Shown one piece after another: positions 25,930 to 35,362 of a stretch of DNA of 64,000 bases. This DNA is from DASVFB01 sp963815965 (GTDB lineage Bacteria > Actinomycetota > Thermoleophilia > Gaiellales > Gaiellaceae): positions 248,001 through 312,000 of the forward strand of contig CAWFIT010000004.1 in NCBI GenBank assembly GCA_963815965.1. The letters run 5' to 3'. The notes under the pieces are model-generated. The model was not told the origin of the DNA and searched no databases. It saw only the letters and a program-made list of their open reading frames with translations. Every line of letters starts with the position of its first letter. The stretch's first letter is position 1. The position numbers were made by a program, and so were the translations under genes.

Positions 25930-26952
25930 CTAGGCCGGAACCGCCTCCCGCTCCATCTCGGGTGCGTACATGCCGGTGCGCGCCGCACCGTTCAGCTTTG
26001 CGCGCAGATAGAACGCGCGCTGGGCGGCCTCGACGTTCTCGGCCTTACCGGCCCACGCCTTCAGCGCCGGCGCCTGCAGCGCGCGCCCGTACGAGAACGA
26101 GAGCTCCCACGGGTGCGGGCCACGCTTGTTCATCGCGTTCAGGTGCGCGGTCGCATCCTCGTCCGTCTGGCCGCCGGAGAGAAAGACGATTCCGGGGACG
26201 GCCGCGGGAACGTGCTTGTGCAGCTCGTACAGAGTTGCGTCGGCGACCTCGTCGATGCCGGCGCGGTCCCCCGCTTCGTAGCCGGAGAGCACCATGTTCG
26301 GCTTCAAAAGCGTGCCGCGGTAGTCGATCCTCTGGTCGTGCAGCTCGGTGTAGACGGCCTGCAGGACGCGGCCGGTCGCCTTCGCGCTCTGCTCGAGCGA
26401 GTGCGTGCCGTCCATCAGCACCTCCGGCTCGACGATCGGCACGAGCCCGGCCTCCTGGCAGAGCGCGGCGTAGCGCGCAAGCGCGTGCGCGTTCGTCCAG
26501 ACGCAATACTCGCTCGGCTTGTCGCTCGCGATCGTGTACGTCGCGCGCCACTTCGCAAAGCGCGCGCCGAGCCCGCGGTACTCCTCGAGACGTGCGCGTA
26601 GCCCGTCGAGCCCTTCCGTGATCGTCTCGTTCGGCGCCAGCGCCAGGGGCTTCGCGCCCTTGTCGACCTTGATGCCTGGGACGATCCCCTTCGACTCCAG
26701 CAGCTTCGGGAACGGCGTCCCGTCCGAGCTCGACTGGCGAATCGTCTCGTCGAAGAGGATGACGCCGCTGATGAACTCCTCGATGCCGTCCGGCGTGAAC
26801 AGCAGCTCGCGGTAGGCGCGACGCATATCCTCGGTCGACTCGACGCCGATCGAGTCGAAGCGCTTCTTGATCGTCCCGTCGCTCTCGTCCGCGGCGAGGA
26901 TGCCCTTTCCCTCGGCGACGAGCGTGCGGGCTGTGGTCTCCAGTTCAGTCAT
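25930..26952 (-). CDS. Class I fructose-bisphosphate aldolase
   Basis: A 340-residue Schiff-base aldolase of the eukaryote-like class, cleaving or forming fructose-1,6-bisphosphate. GKGILAADESDGTIKKRF, ISGVILFDETIRQ, KWRATYTIASDKPS, VPIVEPEVLMDGTHSLE and the Schiff-base Lys in RGTLLKPNMVLSG are all present, with the phosphate loop VFLSGGQTDEDATAHLN. Most actinobacteria carry the zinc class II enzyme; a class I enzyme is less common. ATG 26952 is overlapped by the stop of the upstream gene (4 bp), so they share a transcript. Confidence 0.95.
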   Translation of the reverse strand: MTELETTARTLVAEGKGILAADESDGTIKKRFDSIGVESTEDMRRAYRELLFTPDGIEEFISGVILFDETIRQSSSDGTPFPKLLESKGIVPGIKVDKGAKPLALAPNETITEGLDGLRARLEEYRGLGARFAKWRATYTIASDKPSEYCVWTNAHALARYAALCQEAGLVPIVEPEVLMDGTHSLEQSAKATGRVLQAVYTELHDQRIDYRGTLLKPNMVLSGYEAGDRAGIDEVADATLYELHKHVPAAVPGIVFLSGGQTDEDATAHLNAMNKRGPHPWELSFSYGRALQAPALKAWAGKAENVEAAQRAFYLRAKLNGAARTGMYAPEMEREAVPA

Positions 26953-27434
26953 TGGCTTCCCTCCTGCTCACTCTGACCATCGCGTAGCAACGACTCTACC
27001 CGGGTCAGTTCGCGGTTAGACGCGGGCACGATCCGGCCGCTGCTGATCCACCATGCGGGGTGAATCTCCGGCCAGTCGTGGGCCGTGTCCCACACGTCGG
27101 GACCGACGACTGTGACATGCGCACCGGTGTCGGGAATCGGGACGACCGCGCGATCCTGCGGGATCACCTCGACGACGAGCCCCTCGCCGTCGTCGGTGCG
27201 AAGGCCGATGTGGACGTCGCCGTCGAACTCCTCGAACTTCACGTTCGTGACCACGCCGGAGACGACGGCGCAGCGCTTCTTCACCTCGAGGCGAGGCGAG
27301 TGATACACGCCCGCGAGCGGCGAACCGCCGCGGCAGTAGGGGGAGGGCGGCGCGGATCCGTGCGGCCGCATGACGAGCAGCAGCCCGGAAAACGCGACGA
27401 CTGCCACGACGAGCGCGAGTTCCAGCCGGGGCAT
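26949..27434 (-). CDS. Membrane-anchored hypothetical protein
   Basis: A 161-residue protein with an N-terminal membrane anchor (LALVVAVVAFSGLLLVM). The extracytoplasmic part shows PYCRGGSPLAGVYHSPRLEV, VVSGVVTNVKFEEFDGDVHI and GAHVTVVGPDVWDTAHDWPE followed by IHPAWWI. This pattern (a short OB-like beta barrel with H-x-W-x-E-I-H-P) is seen in small actinobacterial exported proteins of unknown function. Translationally coupled to the aldolase gene, though no functional link is apparent. Confidence 0.65.
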   Translation of the reverse strand: MPRLELALVVAVVAFSGLLLVMRPHGSAPPSPYCRGGSPLAGVYHSPRLEVKKRCAVVSGVVTNVKFEEFDGDVHIGLRTDDGEGLVVEVIPQDRAVVPIPDTGAHVTVVGPDVWDTAHDWPEIHPAWWISSGRIVPASNRELTRVESLLRDGQSEQEGSQ

Positions 27435-27565
27435 CCGCCAAGCCTGCCGCGCTCTCGGTCACAGCTCTGTGCACGAAGTGAAAAGTCGGTGTCGCCTCTG
27501 GCAATCCGCCGCCCGAGCCTGCTCGTACTAGCTGCGTGGCAGGCATACAAGAGAAGGGAGACCTC

Positions 27566-28651
27566 TTGCATCGAACGATCATTCGCGCGGCCCTGGTGGC
27601 CGCCCTGAGCACGGTAGCCCTCGCTGCGGCGGCGCCCCTGACCGCCGCACCGTCGAGTAACCAGTACAACGTCACGCCGCTCGCGTCCGACGTTCCGGGC
27701 GTGGCGCCAACGTTCGACCCGAACCTCGTCAACGCTTGGGGGCTCGCCCGCAGCGCCGGGAGCCCGTGGTGGGTGGCCGACAACGGCACCGACAAGACGA
27801 CGATCTACAACGGCGCGGGCGTCCTGCAGATGATCGGCGGCGCCGCCTTCCAGACAGTGGACAGCGCGCCGACCGGCGCAGTGTTCTCCGGGATCGCCGG
27901 CCAGTTCCTGGTGGGGACAACGGCGAGCCCGACGACGCTCGTCGCCTCGAACTTCGTCTTCGCCGGCGAGGACGGGACGATCCGCGCCTGGAGAGGCGGG
28001 TCGACGGCGGCCCTCGTCACCGTGCCGGCCGACGGTGCGATCTACAAGGGCCTCGCAATCACTCCGCCGACGACGGCGCCGCCGCTCCTGTACGCGGCCG
28101 ATTTCAAGAACGCGCGCGTCGACGTCTTCAACGGCGCGTGGCAGCTCGTGACCCCGCCCGGCGCATTCGTCGACCCGAACCTCGAACAGGGGTACGCGCC
28201 GTTCGGGATCCAGACGATCGGCAGCCGCATCTTCGTCAGCTATGCGAAGCAGGACGAGGCGGCCGAGGACGAAATCGCGGGTCAGGGGCGCGGCTTCGTG
28301 GACGCGTACGACCTTCAAGGCAACCTGCTCGGACGCGTCGCGCAACACGGGCAACTCGACGCACCGTGGGGGCTCGCGCTCGCCCCGCCCGGCTTCGGCC
28401 GCTTCGGGGGCGACCTGCTGGTCGGCAACTTCGGTAACGGCGAGATCAACGCGTACGAGGAGCTCGACAACGGGCACTTCGAGCACCGCGGAACGCTGAG
28501 AGACGCGAACGGACAGAAGCTCACGATCGATGGACTGTGGGCGCTCGAGTTCGGCAACTCCCTCAACAACGGCACGCCGGACCAGCTCTTCTTCACCGCA
28601 GGCCCGGAAGACGAGTCGCACGGGCTCTTCGGTCGGATCGAGGCCGGCTAG
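27566..28651 (+). CDS. TIGR03118 family secreted beta-propeller protein
   Basis: A 361-residue exported protein. The signal peptide RTIIRAALVAALSTVALAAA is followed by NQYNVTPLASDVPG and DPNLVNAWGLARSAGSPWWV, the hallmark N-terminus of TIGR03118. Blade-like repeats run to the end (GTIRAWRGG, LLYAADFKNARVDVFNG, GDLLVGNFGNGEINAYEEL, DGLWALEFGN). Family function is unknown; the fold is probably a six- or seven-blade propeller. TTG 27566 is chosen because AGAAGGGAG lies 5 bases upstream; a longer GTG start at 27536 would place charged residues before the signal. Confidence 0.85.
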   Translation: MHRTIIRAALVAALSTVALAAAAPLTAAPSSNQYNVTPLASDVPGVAPTFDPNLVNAWGLARSAGSPWWVADNGTDKTTIYNGAGVLQMIGGAAFQTVDSAPTGAVFSGIAGQFLVGTTASPTTLVASNFVFAGEDGTIRAWRGGSTAALVTVPADGAIYKGLAITPPTTAPPLLYAADFKNARVDVFNGAWQLVTPPGAFVDPNLEQGYAPFGIQTIGSRIFVSYAKQDEAAEDEIAGQGRGFVDAYDLQGNLLGRVAQHGQLDAPWGLALAPPGFGRFGGDLLVGNFGNGEINAYEELDNGHFEHRGTLRDANGQKLTIDGLWALEFGNSLNNGTPDQLFFTAGPEDESHGLFGRIEAG

Positions 28652-28667
28652 CCGCGGCCACAACGAT

Positions 28668-28697
28668 GCGGGCAGCGCGGAGGGCCGCGCTGCCCGC
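28668..28697. terminator. 13-bp perfect hairpin between convergent genes
   Basis: GCGGGCAGCGCGG (28668-28680), loop AGGG, exact complement 28685-28697. It lies between the ends of the TIGR03118 gene and mutS2, so it can serve both strands. Very GC-rich and without a T-tract, like many actinobacterial terminators. Confidence 0.65.
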
Positions 28698-31090
28698 TAT
28701 ACGGCGAGGTGAGCGACCGTCGCGCCGTCGGCCGAGTCGGCCTCGCGGCTCTCGACGAGCGGGTGACGGTCGAGCTCGTCGCGCACGGCCGTCCGAACCG
28801 AGCCGGTACCGCGACCGTGGACGACGCGCACGCTGTCGAGACCGGCGAGCGCGGCGTCGTCGACGAACGAGCGAACCGCCTCGCGCGCTTCCTGCGCGCG
28901 GCTGCCGCGTACGTCGAGCTCGTCCGAGACGTCGCCGCGGGCGCTTGCGAGCACCTTCACGGCCGGCTCGGGCGTGTCGCGCGGACGGTCCGGGTGCGCG
29001 TCGGGATGCAGTCGCGAAAGAGCGATGCGAACGCGCTGGCCGCTGCCGCCGATCACCTCGGCCTCGTCGCCGTCGATCTCGGCGATCGTGCCGCGAAGAC
29101 CGAGCGCAGGAGCAGCCACCGGATCGCCGACGGCGAGCGGCGCAGTGAGCGCCGGCGGCTCGTGGAGCACGCGCAGCCCCTCCTCCGCTCGCGCGGCTCG
29201 CGTCGATGCTGCGCTCAGACGGCGATCTCGCTCGCTCTCGGCACGGGCGGCAGCGGCCGACGAATGGCGTACCGCGTCGCGCTGCGACCGGCGCGCTGCG
29301 CGGATCTCCTCGCGCAGGGCCTGGAGTTCTTCCCGCGCCTCGGCGAGGTCCTGCTCGGCCTCGGCAATCGACTGTTCGCGTGCCTGGGCCGCCGACGCGC
29401 GCACCTCTTGAAGCCGGATTTCAAGCGCATCGGCCCGCCGCCGAGCGACCTCACCCAGCCGCCGGGCGTCCTCGCGTTCGCGCGCGGCCGCCTCTCGCTC
29501 GCCGCTTGCGGCTCGCTCGGCGGCCTCTGCTTCCGCGAGCAACTCGGCGGTCCGCAGTCGCTCGGGTGCGACGCGTCCGCGCGCGTCCGCAACGATCGAC
29601 TCGTCCAGGCCGAGGCGCTCGGCGGTTTGCAGCGCATACGACATGCCGGGGCGTCCGAGCACGATCCGGTATAGCGGCGCATGCGTTACATCGTCGAAGC
29701 CGGTCGCCGCATTCGCCGCTCCTTCGGTCGCGCTCGCCCACTCCTTGAGCTCCGGATGGTGCGTCGTCACGACGGTCAGGCGCGCCTGCCGTGCGAGCTG
29801 CGTCAGGACGGCCTGTGCAAGCGCGCCGCCCTCGGCCGGGTCCGTGCCCGATGCGAGCTCGTCGATGAGCACGAGCGAGCGGTCGGTCGCTGTGCGCAGG
29901 ATCGACACGACGTTCGCAATGTGCGCGGAGAAGGTGGAAAGGCTCATTTCGATCGACTGCTGGTCGCCGATGTCGGCCACGAGCTGGTCGAACACCGGTA
30001 ACGCGGCGCGCGCGGCAGGCGGGCGCAGGCCCGACTGGTGAAGCAGCGCAGCGACGCCGAGTGTCTTCAGCGCGACCGTCTTGCCGCCCGTGTTCGGGCC
30101 GCTGATCACAAGCGCGCGCAGGTCGCCGAGGTCGAGGTCGATCGGCACCGCCGTTGCGGGGTCGAGTAGCGGGTGTCTCGCGCCGAGCAGCCGCACCTCG
30201 TCCGACCGCTCGACCGCGGCGCCGCGCCAGCGGCGTGAGAGCGCGCCGCACGCGAGCGCGAGGTCGACTGCGCCCGTTGCTTCGACGAGCGCGATGAGTG
30301 CATTCGCGCGATTGGCGACCGAAGACGAGAGGTCGGCGAGGATTCGTTCGGCCTCCTCTCGCTCGGCCCCTGCCGCCTCCGACTGGCGGTTGCTGAGCTC
30401 GACGATCTCGAACGGCTCGACGAAGAGCGTCTGGCCCGAGCCGGAGGCGTCGTGCACGATGCCTTGCACGCTGCGCCGCGCGCTCGCCTTCAGCGCGAGC
30501 ACCGGCCGCCCGCCGCGCTGTGTGACGAAGTCTTCCTGCAGGTGCTCGCGGATGCCCGGCGCGCGCGCGAGCCGCCGCAGCTCTTCGACCACGGTGTGGC
30601 GGAGACCGCGGAGCTCCTTTCGAAGGCGGCGCAGCAGCGGCGATGCGTTGTCGCGCAGGTCGGAGCCGTCGTCTTCGACGCAGCGCCCGATCTCTTTCGC
30701 GAGCGGCGTGAGATCGGGGTTGATCGCGGCGGCGATCTCATGCAGACGCGGGGCCTGCTCCGACTCGGCGTCGAGTGCCGTCCGCGCCCGCACGCCGCCG
30801 GCGATCGTCGCTGCGATTCTGCTCAGCGCATCCGTGGCGAGCACGCCGCCGCGCGCCGCATGCGACGCGGCGTCACGCACGTCGTGGATCCCCTCGAGCG
30901 GCGGCTCGGCGGATACCTCGATGAGCGCGATCGCCTCGCCGGTCAGCGCCTGCCGGCGCGCGACCTCGTCCGCGTCGGCGGTTGGGACAAGAGCGCGGGC
31001 GAGCTCCTCGCCATGCGGCGTCGCGGTCGCCGCCGCTAGGCGTTCAACGAGCGCCGGAAACTCAAGCGCGTCGAGTGCGTGCGCATCCAT
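28697..31090 (-). CDS. mutS2: Endonuclease MutS2
   Basis: A 797-residue MutS-family ATPase with a C-terminal Smr nuclease domain. MutS2 suppresses homologous recombination and acts as a ribosome-collision splitting factor in some Gram-positives. Visible: clamp/core helices (residues 1-300), Walker A VISGPNTGGKTVALKTLG, FSAHIANVVSILRTA, Walker B LVLIDELASGTDPAEGGALA, VVTTHHPELKEWA, then a long Glu/Arg/Ala coiled coil (about 500-640), a KOW-like segment, and Smr DELDVRGSRAQEAREAV with VRVVHGRGTGSVRTAV. Start ATG 31090 gives MDAHALDALEFPALVERLA, typical. Divergent from the S10 peptidase. Confidence 0.96.
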   Translation of the reverse strand: MDAHALDALEFPALVERLAAATATPHGEELARALVPTADADEVARRQALTGEAIALIEVSAEPPLEGIHDVRDAASHAARGGVLATDALSRIAATIAGGVRARTALDAESEQAPRLHEIAAAINPDLTPLAKEIGRCVEDDGSDLRDNASPLLRRLRKELRGLRHTVVEELRRLARAPGIREHLQEDFVTQRGGRPVLALKASARRSVQGIVHDASGSGQTLFVEPFEIVELSNRQSEAAGAEREEAERILADLSSSVANRANALIALVEATGAVDLALACGALSRRWRGAAVERSDEVRLLGARHPLLDPATAVPIDLDLGDLRALVISGPNTGGKTVALKTLGVAALLHQSGLRPPAARAALPVFDQLVADIGDQQSIEMSLSTFSAHIANVVSILRTATDRSLVLIDELASGTDPAEGGALAQAVLTQLARQARLTVVTTHHPELKEWASATEGAANAATGFDDVTHAPLYRIVLGRPGMSYALQTAERLGLDESIVADARGRVAPERLRTAELLAEAEAAERAASGEREAAAREREDARRLGEVARRRADALEIRLQEVRASAAQAREQSIAEAEQDLAEAREELQALREEIRAARRSQRDAVRHSSAAAARAESERDRRLSAASTRAARAEEGLRVLHEPPALTAPLAVGDPVAAPALGLRGTIAEIDGDEAEVIGGSGQRVRIALSRLHPDAHPDRPRDTPEPAVKVLASARGDVSDELDVRGSRAQEAREAVRSFVDDAALAGLDSVRVVHGRGTGSVRTAVRDELDRHPLVESREADSADGATVAHLAV

Positions 31091-31165
31091 ACGGCGAGTG
31101 TGACGATTCAGCGCGCAGTCTTCATCGCTACCGCCACGGCGAGCCGGTTGTATAGCGTCCGCGAC

Positions 31166-32665
31166 ATGAGCGACGACGAGCCGACCCAGACGAAACCCGA
31201 CCACGAGCCGCCGCGCGGCGCAGCGTGCACGCAGACGTGGAACGAGATCGAGTACACGGCCACGGCGGAATGGCTGGTGCTGCGCAAGAAGGAGAAGCCG
31301 TCGGCGGAGATCTTCTCCGTCTCGTACGTCGCCCACATCGCCGACCTCGACCGTCCGGTGACGTTCGTCTTCAACGGCGGTCCCGGCGCCTCGTCCGCGT
31401 ACCTGCACGTCGGCGCCGTCGGGCCACAGCGCGTCGACTTCCCCGCGGACGGGACGCTGCCGCCGATGCCGCCGCGGCTCGTGCAGAACGACGAGTCATG
31501 GCTCGCGTTCACGGATCTCGTATTCGTCGACCCGGTTGGGACGGGCTTCAGCCGCATCATCGAGAAGGACGAGAAGAACGACGGCGACAGGAAGAAGGAC
31601 GACGACAAGAAGGGTGACGAGCCCGATCCGAAGGAGTACTTCGGCTACAAACGCGACCTCGAATCGCTTTCCGAGTTCATTGGCCGCTGGCTCTCGAGCC
31701 ATGGACGCTGGGGATCGCCCGTCTTCATCGCAGGCGAGAGCTACGGCGGGTATCGCGTCGGCCGCCTCGTCCGCATCCTCCAAGAGACCGCCGGGGTCGG
31801 GCTGAACGGCGCGATCCTCATCTCGCCGGCGCTCGAGATCTCGACTCTGACCGGGGGTGACTACGACGTCGTGTCGTGGGTCGACGTCCTGCCGACGATG
31901 GCAGGCGCAGCTGCGCATCACGGCCGCTCGCGCGCGTTCGACCGCGGGACGAGCCTCGAGGACGTGCAGCGCGAGGCCGAGGCTTTCGCAACGAGCGACT
32001 ACACGGCGTTCCTGACGCGCGGAGCCGCGATGGCGGCCGAGGAGCGAGATCGAATCCTGACGCGGCTAGCGGATCTCATCGGCCTTCCCGTCGACATGGT
32101 CACCCGAGCCGAAGGGCGTATCCCGAACACGGTCTTCGTGCGCGAGCTCCTACGCGACGAGCGCAAAGTCCTCGGGCTCTACGACGCGACGATTACGGTC
32201 ACCGATCCCTTCCCGGACCGGGAGTCCTTCAGCGGCCCCGACCCGACACTGTCGGGAATTGGTCCCGCGTACACGACCGCGATCAACCGACAGCTGCGCT
32301 CCGAGATCGGCGTCGAGACGGATCGCGAGTACACGCTGCTGAGCTACGAGGTCAACCAGGAGTGGAAGGACGACGACAAGCGGCACTTCTTCGTTCCGCC
32401 CGAGGGCGCGACCGACGACTTCCGGTACGGCATGTCGCTGAACCCGCACCTTAAGGCGTTCATAACGCACGGACGGTTCGACCTCGTCACCCCGTACTAC
32501 GCAAGCGATCGCCTGCGGAACCTGATGCGGCTCGACCCGGCGATGGCCGGCCGCCTCACCGTGCGCCACTTCAGCGGTGGGCACATGTTCTACGCCTGGG
32601 AAGAGAGCCGGCGGGCGTTCACGGCGGCGATCGCAGAATTCGTCGCCGACGCGACGGCTCGCTAG
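31166..32665 (+). CDS. S10 family serine carboxypeptidase-like protein
   Basis: A 499-residue protein. FVFNGGPGASSAYLHVGAVG, LVFVDPVGTGFS, the nucleophile in VFIAGESYGGYRVGRL, AFITHGRFDLVTPYYAS (Asp) and VRHFSGGHMFYAWEES (His) give a complete S10 Ser-Asp-His triad. A Lys/Asp-rich insertion (EKNDGDRKKDDDKKGDEPDP) follows the GTGFS loop. No signal peptide is evident at the N-terminus MSDDEPTQTKPDHE, so the protein may be cytoplasmic, unlike most S10 enzymes. Start ATG 31166 is the first consistent with the family. Its end converges with a secreted propeller gene across a strong hairpin. Confidence 0.88.
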   Translation: MSDDEPTQTKPDHEPPRGAACTQTWNEIEYTATAEWLVLRKKEKPSAEIFSVSYVAHIADLDRPVTFVFNGGPGASSAYLHVGAVGPQRVDFPADGTLPPMPPRLVQNDESWLAFTDLVFVDPVGTGFSRIIEKDEKNDGDRKKDDDKKGDEPDPKEYFGYKRDLESLSEFIGRWLSSHGRWGSPVFIAGESYGGYRVGRLVRILQETAGVGLNGAILISPALEISTLTGGDYDVVSWVDVLPTMAGAAAHHGRSRAFDRGTSLEDVQREAEAFATSDYTAFLTRGAAMAAEERDRILTRLADLIGLPVDMVTRAEGRIPNTVFVRELLRDERKVLGLYDATITVTDPFPDRESFSGPDPTLSGIGPAYTTAINRQLRSEIGVETDREYTLLSYEVNQEWKDDDKRHFFVPPEGATDDFRYGMSLNPHLKAFITHGRFDLVTPYYASDRLRNLMRLDPAMAGRLTVRHFSGGHMFYAWEESRRAFTAAIAEFVADATAR

Positions 32666-32690
32666 CGCGCAACCCTCGGACGACGCCGCC

Positions 32691-32718
32691 GGCGCGCGGG
32701 GAAGGTACCCCGCGCGCC
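32691..32718. terminator. 11-bp perfect GC hairpin, convergent genes
   Basis: GGCGCGCGGGG (32691-32701), loop AAGGTA, exact complement 32708-32718. It stands between the ends of the S10 peptidase and the propeller gene, and probably terminates both transcripts. Confidence 0.65.
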
Positions 32719-32732
32719 AACGTCGCAGCTCC

Positions 32733-33692
32733 CTACGGAGTGACGGGGTGCGTGCCCCAGTCTCCGCCGAACTCGTCGATGTCTGGCGTGTTCGTGACTT
32801 GGAACAGGCCGTTGCCGTCGGCGTGTGCCGTGTAGAGGTCCGCTTGCTCGTTCCCTCGCCGGCGGGCGAAAAGGATCTTCGTGCCGTCGGGCGACCAGCT
32901 CGGGTTGAAGCAGCCGATCGCGGCCGGGTCGGAGTTCGGGCCGCCGCAACCTTCGACCGGAAGCTCGCGCAAGCCGCTCCCGTCCTCATGCACGACCCAA
33001 ATCGAGCTGTGGTAGTCGAAGTCCGGCGTGTGGGCCGAGAGGACGATCTCGTTCCCGTGCGGCGACCAGCTGCCGTTGCAGAAGTTGAATTCCATTCCGT
33101 CGGGCGTGATCTGACGCAGGTCGCCGCCGTGGACCTTCACCGTGAAGAGTCCGTACTCGTTGTCGTTCGCTCGAGTAACGACGAGCTGCTTCCCGTTCGG
33201 CGAATAGTCGCTTGGGCAGTCGTCGCCGTTCGGGTCGGACGTCACGCGCTGCAGGTCGCCGCCGTCGGACGACCGCACCGTGTAGACGCCGTTCAGGGTC
33301 GAGTCCTCGGCGCCGAAGCCTTCGCAGGCGAGTCGGGCACCGTCTGGGGACCACACCCCGCAGAACAGCAACAGGCCCGGGTAGTGCGAGTCCGGCAGGC
33401 CGACGTCGCGTGAGGCGCCGGTGTCGGGATTGAAGAGACGCTCGCCCCCTTCGCCAAAGAGCGCGAGGAGCGACCCGTCCGGGGACCATTGCCCGACCTC
33501 CGAGTTGTTCGCGACGAGGTGCCGGTCGCTGCCGTCCGGGTCGACGGCGTAGACCTGCTCTTCGCCCGTAACGAGGTTGTCACTGTTCGTGACGATCTTT
33601 CCGTTGGTGCCCAGCGGCCTCGCCGTCGCGCCGGTTGCGCCGGCCGCGACGATCCCGCCGGCGAGCACGGCCAAGATGAACAGCTTCCGCAT
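32733..33692 (-). CDS. Secreted TolB-like WD40/PD40 propeller protein
   Basis: A 319-residue exported protein with a signal peptide (KLFILAVLAGGIVAAGATGA). Repeating blades carry the PD40 motif W-S-P-D-G: GQWSPDGSLLALFG, GVWSPDGARLACEG, DYSPNGKQLVVTRA, GSWSPHGNEIVLSAH, PSWSPDGTKILFARR, about six blades. TolB-type propellers bind proteins or peptides; no catalytic residue is expected. ATG 33692 is chosen over GTG 33698 because GGGAG then lies 5 bases upstream. It is divergent from the SARP regulator, and the 11-bp-period direct repeat between them could control both. Confidence 0.85.
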   Translation of the reverse strand: MRKLFILAVLAGGIVAAGATGATARPLGTNGKIVTNSDNLVTGEEQVYAVDPDGSDRHLVANNSEVGQWSPDGSLLALFGEGGERLFNPDTGASRDVGLPDSHYPGLLLFCGVWSPDGARLACEGFGAEDSTLNGVYTVRSSDGGDLQRVTSDPNGDDCPSDYSPNGKQLVVTRANDNEYGLFTVKVHGGDLRQITPDGMEFNFCNGSWSPHGNEIVLSAHTPDFDYHSSIWVVHEDGSGLRELPVEGCGGPNSDPAAIGCFNPSWSPDGTKILFARRRGNEQADLYTAHADGNGLFQVTNTPDIDEFGGDWGTHPVTP

Positions 33693-33749
33693 GATCACTC
33701 CCTCCCTCCGGTTGTGAGCCAGATTGATCAGAGCGCGATCATCGGAGCC

Positions 33750-33769
33750 GTCGCTATCCAGTCGCTATC
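33750..33769. promoter_or_regulatory. Direct repeat with 11-bp period, candidate SARP operator
   Basis: GTCGCTATC occurs at 33750-33758 and again at 33761-33769, an 11-bp (one helical turn) period. SARP regulators bind such head-to-tail repeats near -35 regions. It sits about 20 bp before the SARP start. A TGATC/GATCA dyad (33725-33741) lies on the side of the divergent gene. Confidence 0.6.
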
Positions 33770-33790
33770 GAACGATTACCGTCCGTGTCG

Positions 33791-35362
33791 ATGCTCGACT
33801 TCCGCATCCTCGGACCGCTCGAGGTTGTCGCGGACGGGGCTTCTCTCCGCCTCGGCGGTCCGAAGCAGCGGGCGACGCTCGCCATCCTGCTGCTGAGTGC
33901 CAACCGGGTCGTGCCTGTGGAGCGGCTCGCCGACGACCTGTATGCGGGCGCTGCTCCCGTCACCGCTGTCACACAGGTTCAGCGTCAGGTCTCCGAGCTG
34001 CGCAAGCTCGTGCGCGAGCCGGTGATCGAGACGCGCGCGCCCGGCTACACGATTCACGTCTCACCGGAGCAGCTCGACCTGAGCCGTTTCGAGCGCCGTG
34101 TGGAGGAGGCGACGGAGCTGCTCGCTCGAGGGGATGCGCAGCGTGCGAACGATCTCCTCCGCGAGGCACTGACGCTGTGGCGCGGCCCGGCGCTCGCCGA
34201 CCTCGCTTACGAGTCATTCGCGCAGCCGGCGATCGAGCGGCTCGAGGAGATCAGGCTCGCCGCGCTTGCGCAGCGGATAGAGGCGGATCTCGCGCTCGAG
34301 CGCCATCGGGAGGTCGTCGGCGAGCTCCAGCAACTGAGCGACGAGCATCCGACGCAGGAGGCCTTCCGCGCGCAGCTGATGCTCGCGCTCTACCGCTCGG
34401 GAAGACAGACCGAGGCCCTCGACGTCTACCGCAAAACGCGCGCGACGCTCAGCGAGGAGTTTGGCATCGAGCCGTCGCCGCGCCTGCGCGAGCTCGAACG
34501 CGCCATCCTCACCCAGGACCCGGCGCTCGACGTTGCGGCCGCGATCGACAGCGAACGCGCTGTGCTGCTCTTCTCGAGCGACGACCGCGAGCTCGACGAG
34601 CTACTCGCGATCGCCGAGCCGCTCGCGGGTGCCCAGGAGCAGGAGCTGATCCTCGCTCGCCTGCTCGCGGACGAGCACGCGCTGAGCGACACAGCTACGG
34701 CGCTGAATGAGCGTTGCGCCTCGCTGTCGACGCGCGCGCGCGCGGCCGTCTTCACGACCGACGACGTCGCCCGCGACGCTGTGCGGTTCGCAAGGAGCTA
34801 CGACGCGGACCTCGTGCTGTTAAGCCTCTCGCACGCGGACGGTGTACTTCTCGACGAGGTCGCCGCGATTGTCGACGGCTCTGTCGCAGACGTCGCGCTG
34901 GTCGACGGCCGCATCGACTTCGGTACGGGTGAGGGCGTCTTCGTGCCATTCGCGGGCGGCGAGCACGACTGGGCGGCGCTCGAGCTCGGGGCATGGCTTG
35001 CGTCGGGTATGGACGCGCCGCTTCGGCTCATCGGCACCACCGCCGATCCACGACGCGAGAGGCGCGACGCGAGCCGGCTTCTCGCGGATGCATCGCTATC
35101 GGTGCAGCGCGTCGTGGGAGTCGGCGCCGAACCTCTCCTCGCTGATCCGACCGAAGAGGCGCTCGTTGCCGCGGTGGAGTCGGCGACGGTGGTCGTCGTC
35201 GGGATCTCGCCACGCTGGCGAGCCGAGGGCATCGGTGCCATGCGCCGTGCGCTTGTCGACCGCGCTGCGCCACCGACGCTCCTTGTCCACCGGGGTCCGC
35301 GTCCGGGCGGTCTCGCACCGCGCGGAAGCCGGACGCGGTTCACCTGGTCGATCGGGGACTAG
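33791..35362 (+). CDS. SARP/BTAD-type transcriptional regulator with USP-like tail
   Basis: A 523-residue protein. N-terminal OmpR-like winged helix (about 1-95): FRILGPLEVVADGASLRLGG, KQRATLAILLLSANRVVPVE, VTQVQRQVSELRKL. Bacterial transcriptional activator domain (about 95-240): LTLWRGPALADLAYESFAQP, MLALYRSGRQTEALDVYRKT, EEFGIEPSPRLRELERAIL. The remaining 270 residues form two alpha/beta units (VLLFSSDDRELDELLAIA, DADLVLLSLSHAD, TVVVVGISPRWRAEGI) resembling universal-stress-protein folds. Probably a ligand-sensing activator of the divergent propeller gene and itself. ATG 33791 or GTG 33785. The stop overlaps the convergent kinase gene by 4 bp. Confidence 0.87.
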   Translation: MLDFRILGPLEVVADGASLRLGGPKQRATLAILLLSANRVVPVERLADDLYAGAAPVTAVTQVQRQVSELRKLVREPVIETRAPGYTIHVSPEQLDLSRFERRVEEATELLARGDAQRANDLLREALTLWRGPALADLAYESFAQPAIERLEEIRLAALAQRIEADLALERHREVVGELQQLSDEHPTQEAFRAQLMLALYRSGRQTEALDVYRKTRATLSEEFGIEPSPRLRELERAILTQDPALDVAAAIDSERAVLLFSSDDRELDELLAIAEPLAGAQEQELILARLLADEHALSDTATALNERCASLSTRARAAVFTTDDVARDAVRFARSYDADLVLLSLSHADGVLLDEVAAIVDGSVADVALVDGRIDFGTGEGVFVPFAGGEHDWAALELGAWLASGMDAPLRLIGTTADPRRERRDASRLLADASLSVQRVVGVGAEPLLADPTEEALVAAVESATVVVVGISPRWRAEGIGAMRRALVDRAAPPTLLVHRGPRPGGLAPRGSRTRFTWSIGD

